From: Linyphia triangularis
Lineage: Eukaryota > Arthropoda > Arachnida > Araneae > Linyphiidae
Assembly (NCBI GenBank): GCA_963978545.1
Contig: OZ021729.1
Location: forward strand, 84,176,670-84,240,669
Length of the DNA stretch: 64,000 nt
Direction: 5' to 3'
Below, piece by piece: positions 37,887 through 49,955 of the stretch (within the stretch, counting starts at the first letter, position 1; every line of letters begins with the position of its first letter). A model generated the notes under the pieces. It was not told where the DNA came from and did not search any database. It was given only the letters and a program-made list of their open reading frames with translations. The translations under genes were made by a program, and so were the position numbers.

Positions 37887-38375
37887 GGTACCAAATTTTA
37901 ATTAAAAAAAAAGTATTCTAAAAATCAAAAATTCCATTTTTCGTATATCTTGAAATATTTCAGTTTAGAGTGTAATTGAATGGAAGATTTCGTTTTTAAC
38001 AAATGGTTCCAAATTGTGTTTTTTATTCAAAAACACTTTAAAAATCAAACTAATTTCAAAATTTTGGCCAAAAAAATTAATTTTGAATAGCTTTATGAGA
38101 AGTTGAAATTTTGGAACGAAAGGGCTCAGAAACTGTTTTTAAGTCTTTATTTTACTTAGCATTGCTTCGATTTTGAGTGCTAAAATTCTATTTCATGAGC
38201 AAATTGATGATCAGAAAGAAATTGGGTGATGACTTTTATTATCCTAGGCAAAAATTAAGGTTAAAATTCGAAAATTGAGAATTTGAAAATTGCCTTAGGA
38301 TTGGCAAGTTTAATGTATATTCAAAGGGATATAAAGACTTTTTTTGGCAATAACTGAATTTTGAGTAGTAAAATT
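37887..38375 (+). repeat. Insert 20 (type A, divergent)
   Basis: GGTACC and TTTAGAGTG with TGGTTCCA and TTGATGATC. Private changes: AAAAAATTAATTTTG, GAAAGGGCTCAG, AAAATTCTATTTC and GAGAATTTGAAAATTGCC. It has more private changes than most inserts. Confidence 0.9.
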
Positions 38376-40419
38376 TCATTTTAATGACCATTTTAATGTT
38401 AAAATCAATTCGGGTGACGATTTTTTTTACCCTAGCTGTACAAAGATTTTAAAAGTTGGAAAATTTAGAAGTGTGAAATTTTTCATACGATTAATATGGG
38501 GAAAATTTGAAACGAAACATTTTGAAAGTGCACTTTTTGGACCACATTTAGACCCACTTCTTATTTAGTTAGTGTTTTAAAATTGGAATTGGAGTTTCTC
38601 CTATATATAAGCTTCAATATCACAAACGGGAAAAAATTTTGAAAATTTTACTTTTTGATCAATAATTCATTGAATAGTCCGCCATGTGTTTTCAATGGGG
38701 CAATTGTATTGATGAGAAAATTGCTCAAATGCTTTCAAATTGTGAATTTGAGTAGGATATATGTTTTATAGTCATTCTTTTTATAGTCATTTTATAGTCC
38801 ATTTTAATGTGGAAATCAATTCGGGTGATGATTTCTGTTACCCTAGCTGTAAAAAGATTGTAAAAGTTTGAAAATTTAGATGTGTGAAATGTTTCATACG
38901 ATTAACATGGGGAAAATTTAAACCGAAACATTTTGAAAGTGCACTTTTTGGACCACCTTTAGACCCAATTCTTATTTAGTTAGTGTTTTAAAATTGGAAT
39001 TAGAGTTTCTCCTATATATAAGCTTCAATATCACAAACGGGAAAAATTTTTGAAAATTTTACTTTTTGATCAATAATTCATTGAATAGTCCGCCATGTGT
39101 TTTCAATGAGGCAATTGTATTGATGAGAAAATTGCTCAAATGCTTTCAAATTGTGAATTTGAGTTGGATATATGTTTTATAGTCATTCTTTTTATAGTCA
39201 TTTTATAGACCATTTTAATGTGGAAATCAATTCGGGTGATGATTTCTGTTACTTAGCTGTAAAAAGATTGTAAAAGTTTGAAAATTTAGATGTGTGAAAT
39301 TTTTCATAAATTAACATGGGGAAAATTTAAAACGAAACATTTTGAAAGTGCACTATTTGGACCACCTTTAGACCCACTTCTTATTTAGTTAGTGTTTTAA
39401 AATTGAAATTGGAGTTTCTCCTATATATAAGCTTCAATATCACAAACGGGAAAAATTTTTGAAAATTTTACTTTTTGATCAATAATTCATTGAATAGTCC
39501 GCCATGTGTTTTCAATGGGGCAATTGTATTGATGAGAAAATTGCTCAAATGCTTTCAAATTGTGAATTTGAGTAGGATATATGTTTTATAGTCATTCTTT
39601 TTATAGTCATTTTATAGACCATTTTAATGTGGAAATCAATTCGGGTGATGATTTCTGTTACCCTAGCTGTAAAAAGATTGTAAAAGTTTGAAAATTTAGA
39701 TGTGTGAAATGTTTCATACGATTAACATGGATAAAATTTAAAACGAAACATTTTGAAAGTGCACTTTTTGGACCACCTTTAGACCCACTTCTTATTTAGT
39801 TAGTGTTTTAAAATTGGAATTAGAGTTTCTCCTATATATAAGCTTCAATATCACTAACGGGAACATTTTTTGAAAATTTTAGTTTTTGATCAATAATTCA
39901 TTGAATAGTCCGCCATGTGTTTTCAATGGGGCAATTGTATTGATGAGAAAATTGCTCAAATGCTTTCAAATTGTGAATTTGAGTTGGATATATGTTTTAT
40001 AGTAATTCTTTTTATAGTCATTTTATAGACCATTTTAATGTGGAAATCAATTCGGGTGATGATTTCTGTTACCCTAGCTGTAAAAAGATTGTAAAAGTTT
40101 GAAAATTTAGAAGTGTGAATTTTTCATACGATTAACATGGAAAAAATTTAAAACGAAACATTTTGAAAGTGCACTTTTTGGACCACCTTTAGACCCACTT
40201 CTTATTTAGTTAGTGTTTTAAAATTGAAATTAGAGTTTCTCCTATATATAAGCTTCAATATCACAAACGGGAAAATTTTTTGAAAATTTTAGTTTTTGAT
40301 CAATAATTCATTGAATAGTCCGCCATGTGTTTTCAATGGGGGAATTGTATTTTTGAGAAAATTGCTCAAATGCTTTCAAATTGCGAATTTGAGTTGGATA
40401 TATGTTTTATAATCATTCA
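38376..40419 (+). repeat. Monomer run of 5: alpha, three betas, omega
   Basis: Same unit order as 17549-19592. The alpha carries ATTTTTTTTACC and TGTACAAAGATTTTAAAAG, otherwise seen only in unit 3 of the run at 5145-6780. The next unit has TATAGTCCATTTTAATG; the fourth has CACTAACGGGAACATTTT. Confidence 0.9.
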
Positions 40420-40908
40420 TATACCAAATTTTAATTAAAAAAAAAGTATTCTAAAAATCAAAAATTCCATTTTTCGTATATCTTGAAATATTTCAGTTTG
40501 GAGTGTAATTGAATGGAAGATTTCGTTTTTAACAAATGGTTCCAAATTGTGTTTTTTATTCAAAAACACTTTAAAAATCAAACTAATTTCAAAATTTTGG
40601 CCAAAAAAATTATTTTTGAATAGCTTTATGAGAAGTTGAAATTTTGGAACGAAAGCGCTCAGAAACTGTTTTTAAGTCTTTATTTTACTTAGCATTGCTT
40701 CGATTTTGTGTGCTAAAATACTATTTCATGAGCAAATTGATGATCAGAAAGAAATTGGGTGATGACTTTTATTATCCTAGGCAAAAATTAAGGTTAAAAT
40801 TCGAAAAGTGAGAATCTGAAAATTGCCTTAGGATTGGCAAGTTTAATGTATATTCAAAGGGATATAAAGACTTTTTTTGGCAATAACTGAATTTTGAGTA
40901 GTAAAATT
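40420..40908 (+). repeat. Insert 21 (type C)
   Basis: CATATACC start with a B-like body; lies 20827 bp after insert 11, which is also C. Confidence 0.92.
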
Positions 40909-42133
40909 TCATTTTAATGACCATTTTAATGTTAAAATCAATTCGGGTGACGATTTTTGTTACCCTAGCTGTAAAAAGATTGTAAAAGTTTGAAAATTTA
41001 GAAGTGTGAAATTTTTCATACGATTAATATGGGGAAAATTTGAAACGAAACATTTTGAAAGTGCACTTTTTGGACCACATTTAGATCCACTTCTTATTTA
41101 GTTAGTGTTTTAAAATTGGAATTGGAGTTTCTCCTATATATAAGCTTCAATATCACAAACGGGAAAAAATTTTGAAAATTTTACTTTTTGATCAATAATT
41201 CATTGAATAGTCCGCCATGTGTTTTCAATGAGGCAATTGTATTCATGAGAAAATTGCTCAAATGCTTTCAAATTGTGAATTTAAGTTGGATATATGTTTT
41301 ATAGTCATTCTTTTTATAGTCATTTTATAGACCATTTTAATGTGGAAATCAATTCGGGTGATGATTTCTGTTACCCTAGCTGTAAAAAGATTGTAAAAGT
41401 TTGAAAATTTAGATGTGTGAAATGTTTCATACGATTAACATGGGGAAAATTTAAAACGAAACATTTTGAAAGTGCACTTTTTGGACCACCTTTAGACCCA
41501 TTTCTTATTTAGTTAGTGTTTTAAAATTGGAATTGGAGTTTCTCCTATATATAAGCTTCAATATCACAAACTGGAAAATTTTTTGAAAATTTTAGTTTTT
41601 GATCAATAATTCATTGAATAGTCCGCCATGTGTTTTCAATGGGGTAATTGTATTGATGAGAAAATTGCTCAAATGCTTTCAAATTGTGAATTTAAGTTGG
41701 ATATATGTTTTATAGTCATTCTTTTTATAGTCATTTTATAGACCATTTTAATGTGGAAATCAATTCGGGTGATGATTTCTGTTACCCTAGCTGTAAAAAG
41801 ATTGTAAAAGTTTGAAAATTTAGAAGTGTGAAATTTTTCATACGATTAACATGGAAGAAATTTAAAACGAAACATTTTGAAAGTGCACTTTTTGGACCAC
41901 CTTTAGACCCACTTCTTATTTAGTTAGTGTTTTAAAATTGAAATTAGAGTTTCTCCTATATATAAGCTTCAATATCACAAACGGGAAAATTTTTTGAAAA
42001 TTTTAGTTTTTGATCAATAATTCATTGAATAGTCCGCCATGTGTTTTCAATGGGGGAATTGTATTTTTGAGAAAATTGCTCAAATGCTTTCAAATTGCGA
42101 ATTTGAGTTGGATATATGTTTTATAATCATTCT
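40909..42133 (+). repeat. Monomer run: alpha, beta, omega (n=3)
   Basis: Alpha with TTTAGATCCAC, beta with ACCCATTTCTT/AAACTGG, omega with CATGGAAGAAATTT, the set typical of B-flanking runs. Confidence 0.92.
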
Positions 42134-42622
42134 GATACCAAATTTTAATTAAAAAAAAAGTATTCTAAAAATCAAAAATTCCATTTTTCGTATATCTTGA
42201 AATATTTCAGTTTGGAGTGTAATTGAATGGAAGATTTCGTTTTTAACAAATGGTTCCAAATTGTGTTTTTTATTCAAAAACACTTTAAAAATCAAACTAA
42301 TTTCAAAATTTTGGCCAAAAAAATTATTTTTGAATAGCTTTATGAGAAGTTGAAATTTTGGAACGAAAGCGCTCAGAAACTGTTTTTAAGTCTTTATTTT
42401 ACTTAGCATTGCTTCGATTTTGTGTGCTAAATTACTATTTCATGAGCAAATTGATGATCAGAAAGAAATTGGGTGATGACTTTTATTATCCTAGGCAAAA
42501 ATTAAGGTTAAAATTCGAAAAGTGAGAATCTGAAAATTGCCTTAGGATTGGCAAGTTTAATGTATATTCAAAGGGATATAAAGACTTTTTTTGGCAATAA
42601 CTGAATTTTGAGTAGTAAAATT
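42134..42622 (+). repeat. Insert 22 (type B)
   Basis: B markers plus a private GTGCTAAATTACTATT. Confidence 0.92.
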
Positions 42623-43434
42623 TCATTTTAATGACCATTTTAATGTTAAAATCAATTCGGGTGACGATTTTTGTTACCCTAGCTGTAAAAAGATTGTAAA
42701 AGTTTGAAAATTTAGAAGTGTGAAATTTTTCATACGATTAATATGGGGAAAATTTGAAACGAAACATTTTGAAAGTGCACTTTTTGGACCACATTTAGAT
42801 CCACTTCTTATTTAGTTAGTGTTTTAAAATTGGAATTGGAGTTTCTCCTATATATAAGCTTCAATATCACAAACGGGAAAAAATTTTGAAAATTTTACTT
42901 TTTGATCAATAATTCATTGAATAGTCCGCCATGTGTTTTCAATGAGGCAATTGTATTCATGAGAAAATTGCTCAAATGCTTTCAAATTGTGAATTTAAGT
43001 TGGATATATGTTTTATAGTCATTCTTTTTATAGTCATTTTATAGACCATTTTAATGTGGAAATCAATTCGGGTGATGATTTCTGTTACCCTAGCTGTAAA
43101 AAGATTGTAAAAGTTTGAAAATTTAGAAGTGTGAAATTTTTCATACGATTAACATGGAAAAAATTTAAAACGAAACATTTTGAAAGTGCACTTTTTGGAC
43201 CACCTTTAGACCCACTTCTTATTTAGTTAGTGTTTTAAAATTGAAATTAGAGTTTCTCCTATATATAAGCTTCAATATAAAAAACGGGAAAATTTTTTGA
43301 AAATTTTAGTTTTTGATCAATAATTCATTGAATAGTCCGCCATGTGTTTTCAATGGAGAATTGTATTTTTGAGAAAATTGCTCAAATGCTTTCAAATTGC
43401 GAATTTGAGTTGGATATATGTTTATAGTCATTCT
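42623..43434 (+). repeat. Monomer run: alpha, omega (n=2)
   Basis: No beta. The omega has ATATAAAAAACGGG and lost 2 bp at TCAATGGAGAATTG (usually TGGGGGAATTG). Confidence 0.92.
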
Positions 43435-43923
43435 GGTACTAAATTTTAATTAAAAAAAAAGTATTCTAAAAATCAAAAATTCCATTTTTCGTATATCTTG
43501 AAATATTTCAGTTTAGAGTGTAATTGAATGGAAGATTTCGTTTTTAACAAATGGTTCCAAATTGTGTTTTTTATTCAAAAACACTTTAAAAATCAAACTA
43601 ATTTCAAAATTTTGGCCAAAAAAAATATTTTTGAATAGCTTTATGAGAAGTTGAAATTTTGGAACGAAAGCGCTCAGAAACTGTTTTTAAGTCTTTATTT
43701 TACTTAGCATTGCTTCGATTTTGAGTGCTAAAATACTATTTCATGAGCAAATTGATAATCAGAAAGAAATTGGGTGATGACTTTTATTATCCTAGGCAAA
43801 AATTAAGGTTAAAATTCGAAAATTGAGAATCTGAAAATTGCCTTAGGATTGGCAAGTTTAATGTATATTCAAAGGGATATAAAGACTTTTTTTGGCAATA
43901 ACTGAATTTTGAGTAGTAAAATT
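43435..43923 (+). repeat. Insert 23 (type A, subtype A3)
   Basis: TTGATAATC marks A3. The KpnI site is lost by GGTACT. Confidence 0.92.
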
Positions 43924-45147
43924 TCATTTTAATGACCATTTTAATGTTAAAATCAATTCGGGTGACGATTTTTGTTACCCTAGCTGTAAAAAGATTGTAA
44001 AAGTTTGAAAATTTAGAAGTGTGAAATTTTTCATACGATTAATATGGGGAAAATTTGAAACGAAACATTTTGAAAGTGCACTTTTTGGACCACATTTAGA
44101 CCCACTTCTTATTTAGTTAGTGTTTTAAAATTGGAATTGGAGTTTTTCCTATATATAAGCTTCAATATCACAAACGGAAAAAAAATTTTAATTTTTACTT
44201 TTTGATCAATAATTCATTGAATAGTCCGCCATGTGTTTTCAATGAGGCAATTGTATTCATGAGAAAATTGCTCAAATGCTTTCAAATTGTGAATTTAAGT
44301 TGGATATATGTTTTATAGTCATTCTTTTTATAGTCATTTTATAGACCATTTTAATGTGGAAATCAATTCGGGTGATGATTTCTGTTACCCTAGCTGTAAA
44401 AAGATTGTAAAAGTTTGAAAATTTAGATGTGTGAAATTTTTCATACGATTAACATGGGGAAAATTTAAAACGAAACATTTTGAAAGTGCACTTTTTGGAC
44501 CACCTTTAGACCCACTTCTTATTTAGTTAGTGTTTTCAAATTGGAATTGGAGTTTCTCCTATATATAAGCTTCAATATCACAAACGGGAAAAAATTTTGA
44601 AAATTTTACTTTTTGATCAATAATTCATTGAATAGTCCGCCATGTGTTTTCAATGGGGCAATTGTATTGATGAGAAAATTGCTCAAATGCTTTCAAATTG
44701 TGAATTTGAGTAGGATATATGTTTTATAGTCATTAATTTTATAGTCATTTTATAGACCATTTTAATGTGGAAATCAATTCGGGTGATGATTTCTGTTACC
44801 CTAGCTGTAAAAAGATTGTAAAAGTTTGAAAATTTATAAGTGTGAAATTTTTCATACGATTAACATGGAAGAAATTTAAAACGAAACATTTTGAAAGTGC
44901 TCTTTTTGGACCACCTTTAGACCCACTTCTTATTTAGTTAGTGTTTTAAAATTGAAATTAGAGTTTCTCCTTTATATAAGCTTCAATATCACAAACGGGA
45001 AAATTTTTTGAAAATTTTAGTTTTTGATCAATAATTCATTGAATAGTCCGCCATGTGTTTTCAATGGGGGAATTGTATTTTTGAGAAAATTGCTCAAATG
45101 CTTTCAAATTGCGAATTTGAGTTGGATATATGTTTTATAATCATTCT
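43924..45147 (+). repeat. Monomer run: alpha, beta, omega (n=3)
   Basis: The alpha has GAGTTTTTCC and a slipped A/T tract near 44175. The beta ends TAGTCATTAATTTTATAG as near 14930. The omega has private TTTATAAGTGTG, AGTGCTCTTTTTGG and CTCCTTTATATAAGC. Confidence 0.91.
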
Positions 45148-45636
45148 GATACCAAATTTTAATTAAAAAAAAAGTATTCTAAAAATCAAAAATTCCATTT
45201 TTCGTATATCTTGAAATATTTCAGTTTGGAGTGTAATTGAATGGAAGATTTCGTTTTTAACAAATGGTTCCAAATTGTGTTTTTTATTCAAAAACACTTT
45301 AAAAATCAAACTAATTTCAAAATTTTGGCCAAAAAAATTATTTTTGAATAGCTTTATGAGAAGTTGAAATTTTGGAACGAAAGCGCTCAGAAACTGTTTT
45401 TAAGTCTTTATTTTACTTAGCATTGCTTCGATTTTGTGTGCTAAAATACTATTTCATGAGCAAATTGATGATCAGAAAGAAATTGGGTGATGACTTTTAT
45501 TATCCTAGGCAAAAATTAAGGTTAAAATTCGAAAAGTGAGAATCTGAAAATTGCCTTAGGATTGGCAAGTTTAATGTATATTCAAAGGGATATAAAGACT
45601 TTTTTTGGCAATAACTGAATTTTGAGTAGTAAAATT
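45148..45636 (+). repeat. Insert 24 (type B)
   Basis: GATACC with full B marker set. Confidence 0.92.
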
Positions 45637-46449
45637 TCATTTTAATGACCATTTTAATGTTAAAATCAATTCGGGTGACGATTTTTGTTACCCTAGCTGT
45701 AAAAAGATTGTAAAAGTTTGAAAATTTAGAAGTGTGAAATTTTTCATACGATTAATATGGGGAAAATTTGAAACGAAACATTTTGAAAGTGCACTTTTTG
45801 GACCACATTTAGATCCACTTCTTATTTAGTAAGTGTTTTAAAATTGGAATTGGAGTTTCTCCTATATATAAGCTTCAATATCACAAACGGGAAAAAATTT
45901 TGAAAATTTTAGTTTTTGATCAATAATTCATTGAATAGTCCGCCATGTGTTTTCAATGGGGCAATTGTATTGATGAGAAAATTGCTCAAATGCTTTCAAA
46001 TTGTGAATTTGAGTTGGATATATGTTTTATAGTAATTCTTTTTATAGTCATTTTATAGACCATTTTAATGTGGAAATCAATTCGGGTGATGATTTCTGTT
46101 ACCCTAGCTGTAAAAAGATTGTAAAAGTTTGAAAATTTAGAAGTGTGAATTTTTCATACGATTAACATGGAAAAAATTTAAAACGAAACATTTTGAAAGT
46201 GCACTTTTTGGACCACCTTTAGACCCACTTCTTATTTAGTTAGTGTTTTAAAATTGAAATTAGAGTTTCTCCTATATATAAGCTTCAATATCACAAACGG
46301 GAAAATTTTTTGAAAATTTTAGTTTTTGATCAATAATTCATTGAATAGTCCGCCATGTGTTTTCAATGGGGGAATTGTATTTTTGAGAAAATTGCTCAAA
46401 TGCTTTCAAATTGCGAATTTGAGTTGGATATATGTTTTATAATCATTCA
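45637..46449 (+). repeat. Monomer run: alpha/beta chimera, omega (n=2)
   Basis: The first unit starts as alpha (GACCACATTTAGATCC, private TTAGTAAGTG) and ends as a beta of the TAGTAATTC kind. The omega has GTGTGAATTTTTC. A deletion joining an alpha head to a beta tail would explain it. Confidence 0.9.
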
Positions 46450-46939
46450 TATACCAAATTTTAATTAAAAAAAAAGTATTCTAAAAATCAAAAATTCCAT
46501 TTTTCGTATATCTTGAAATATTTCAGTTTGGAGTGTAATTGAATGGAAGATTTCGTTTTTAACAAATGGTTCCAAATTGTGTTTTTTATTCAAAAACACT
46601 TTAAAAATCAAACTAATTTCAAAATTTTGGCCAAAAAAATTATTTTTGAATAGCTTTATGAGAAGTTGAAATTTTGGAACGAAAGCGCTCAGAAACTGTT
46701 TTTAAGTCTTTATTTTACTTAGCATTGCTTCGATTTTGTGTGCTAAAATACTATTTCATGAGCAAATTGATGATCAGAAAGAAATTGGGTGATGACTTTT
46801 ATTATCCTAGGCAAAAATTAAGGTTAAAATTCGAAAAGTGAGAATCTGAAAATTGCCTTAGGATTGGAAAGTTTAATGTATATTCAAAGGGATATAAAGA
46901 CTTTTTTTTGGCAATAACTGAATTTTGAGTAGTAAAATT
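46450..46939 (+). repeat. Insert 25 (type C)
   Basis: CATATACC start; private GGATTGGAAAG and one extra T in the T run after AAAGAC. Confidence 0.92.
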
Positions 46940-48164
46940 TCATTTTAATGACCATTTTAATGTTAAAATCAATTCGGGTGACGATTTTTGTTACCCTAGC
47001 TGTAAAAAGATTGTAAAAGTTTGAAAATTTAGAAGTGTGAAATTTTTCATACGATTAATATGGGGAAAATTTGAAACGAAACATTTTGAAAGTGCACTTT
47101 TTGGACCACATTTAGATCCACTTCTTATTTAGTTAGTGTTTTAAAATTGGAATTGGAGTTTCTCCTATATATAAGCTTCAATATCACAAACGGGAAAAAA
47201 TTTTGAAAATTTTACTTTTTGATCAATAATTCATTGAATAGTCCGCCATGTGTTTTCAATGAGGCAATTGTATTCATGAGAAAATTGCTCAAATGCTTTC
47301 AAATTGTGAATTTAAGTTGGATATATGTTTTATAGTCATTCTTTTTATAGTCATTTTATAGACCATTTTAATGTGGAAATCAATTCGGGTGATGATTTCT
47401 GTTACCCTAGCTGTAAAAAGATTGTAAAAGTTTGAAAATTTAGATGTGTGAAATGTTTCATACGAATAACATGGGGAAAATTTAAAACGAAACATTTTGA
47501 AAGTGCACTTTTTGGACCACCTTTAGACCCATTTCTTATTTAGTTAGTGTTTTAAAATTGGAATTGGAGTTTCTCCTATATATAAGCTTCAATATCACAA
47601 ACTGGAAAAATTTTTGAAAATTTTAGTTTTTGATCAATAATTCATTGAATAGTCCGCCATGTGTTTTCAATGGGGTAATTGTATTGATGAGAAAATTGCT
47701 CAAATGCTTTCAAATTGTGAATTTAAGTTGGATATATGTTTTATAGTCATTCTTTTTATAGTCATTTTATAGACCATTTTAATGTGGAAATCAATTCGGG
47801 TGATGATTTCTGTTACCCTAGCTGTAAAAAGATTGTAAAAGTTTGAAAATTTAGAAGTGTGAAATTTTTCATACGATTAACATGGAAGAAATTTAAAACG
47901 AAACATTTTGAAAGTGCACTTTTTGGACCACCTTTAGACCCACTTCTTATTTAGTTAGTGTTTTAAAATTGAAATTAGAGTTTCTCCTATATATAAGCTT
48001 CAATATCACAAACGGGAAAAATTTTTGAAAATTTTAGTTTTTGATCAATAATCCATTGAATAGTCCGCCATGTGTTTTCAATGGGGGAATTGTATTTTTG
48101 AGAAAATTGCTCAAATGCTTTCAAATTGCGAATTTGAGTTGGATATATGTTTTATAATCATTCT
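46940..48164 (+). repeat. Monomer run: alpha, beta, omega (n=3)
   Basis: The beta has CATACGAATAAC (47461) and the omega ATAATCCATTGAAT. From 47144 on this run belongs to the thrice-repeated block. Confidence 0.92.
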
Positions 48165-48653
48165 GATACCAAATTTTAATTAAAAAAAAAGTATTCTAAA
48201 AATCAAAAATTCCATTTTTCGTATATCTTGAAATATTTCAGTTTGGAGTGTAATTGAATGGAAGATTTCGTTTTTAACAAATGGTTCCAAATTGTGTTTT
48301 TTATTCAAAAACACTTTAAAAATCAAACTAATTTCAAAATTTTGGCCAAAAAAATTATTTTTGAATAGCTTTATGAGAAGTTGAAATTTTGGAACGAAAG
48401 CGCTCAGAAACTGTTTTTAAGTCTTTATTTTACTTAGCATTGCTTCGATTTTGTGTGCTAAAATACTATTTCATGAGCAAATTGATGATCAGAAAGAAAT
48501 TGGGTGATGACTTTTATTATCCTAGGCAAAAATTAAGGTTAAAATTCGAAAAGTGAGAATCTGAAAATTGCCTTAGGATTGGCAAGTTTAATGTATATTC
48601 AAAGGGATATAAAGACTTTTTTTGGCAATAACTGAATTTTGAGTAGTAAAATT
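48165..48653 (+). repeat. Insert 26 (type B)
   Basis: B marker set; copies of this exact context lie at 54124 and 61797. Confidence 0.92.
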
Positions 48654-49466
48654 TCATTTTAATGACCATTTTAATGTTAAAATCAATTCGGGTGACGATT
48701 TTTGTTACCCTAGCTGTAAAAAGATTGTAAAAGTTTGAAAATTTAGAAGTGTGAAATTTTTCATACGATTAATATGGGGAAAATTTGAAACGAAACATTT
48801 TGAAAGTGCACTTTTTGGACCACATTTAGATCCACTTCTTATTTAGTTAGTGTTTTAAAATTGGAATTGGAGTTTCTCCTATATATAAGCTTCAATATCA
48901 CAAACTGGAAAAATTTTTGAAAATTTTAGTTTTTGATCAATAATTCATTGAATAGTCCGCCATGTGTTTTCAATGGGGTAATTGTATTGATGAGAAAATT
49001 GCTCAAATGCTTTCAAATTGTGAATTTAAGTTGGATATATGTTTTATAGTCATTCTTTTTATAGTCATTTTATAGACCATTTTAATGTGGAAATCAATTC
49101 GGGTGATGATTTCTGTTACCCTAGCTGTAAAAAGATTGTAAAAGTTTGAAAATTTAGAAGTGTGAAATTTTTCATACGATTAACATGGAAAAAATTTAAA
49201 ACGAAACATTTTGAAAGTGCACTTTTTGGACCACCTTTAGACCCACTTCTTATTTAGTTAGTGTTTTAAAATTGAAATTAGAGTTTCTCCTATATATAAG
49301 CTTCAATATAAAAAACGGGAAAATTTTTTGAAAATTTTAGTTTTTGATCAATAATTCATTGAATAGTCCGCCATGTGTTTTCAATGGGGGAATTGTATTT
49401 TTGAGAAAATTGCTCAAATGCTTTCAAATTGCGAATTTGAGTTGGATATATGTTTATAGTCATTCT
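48654..49466 (+). repeat. Monomer run: alpha/beta chimera, omega (n=2)
   Basis: The first unit joins an alpha head to a beta tail with AAACTGG and GGGGTAATTG. The omega has ATATAAAAAACGGG. Confidence 0.91.
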
Positions 49467-49955
49467 GGTACCAAATTTTAATTAAAAAAAAAGTATTCTA
49501 AAAATCAAAAATTCCATTTTTCGTATATCTTGAAATATTTCAGTTTAGAGTGTAATTGAATGGAAGATTTCGTTTTTAACAAATGGTTCCAAATTGTGTT
49601 TTTTATTCAAAAACACTTTAAAAATCAAACTAATTTCAAAATTTTGGCCAAAAAAAATATTTTTGAATAGCTTTATGAGAAGTTGAAATTTTGGAACGAA
49701 AGCGCTCAGAAACTGTTTTTAAGTCTTTATTTTACTTAGCATTGCTTCGATTTTGAGTGCTAAAATACTATTTCATGAGCAAATTGATAATCAGAAAGAA
49801 ATTGGGTGATGACTTTTATTATCCTAGGCAAAAATTAAGGTTAAAATTCGAAAATTGAGAATCTGAAAATTGCCTTAGGATTGGCAAGTTTAATGTATAT
49901 TCAAAGGGATATAAAGACTTTTTTTGGCAATAACTGAATTTTGAGTAGTAAAATT
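49467..49955 (+). repeat. Insert 27 (type A, subtype A3)
   Basis: GGTACC, TTGATAATC. Confidence 0.92.
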
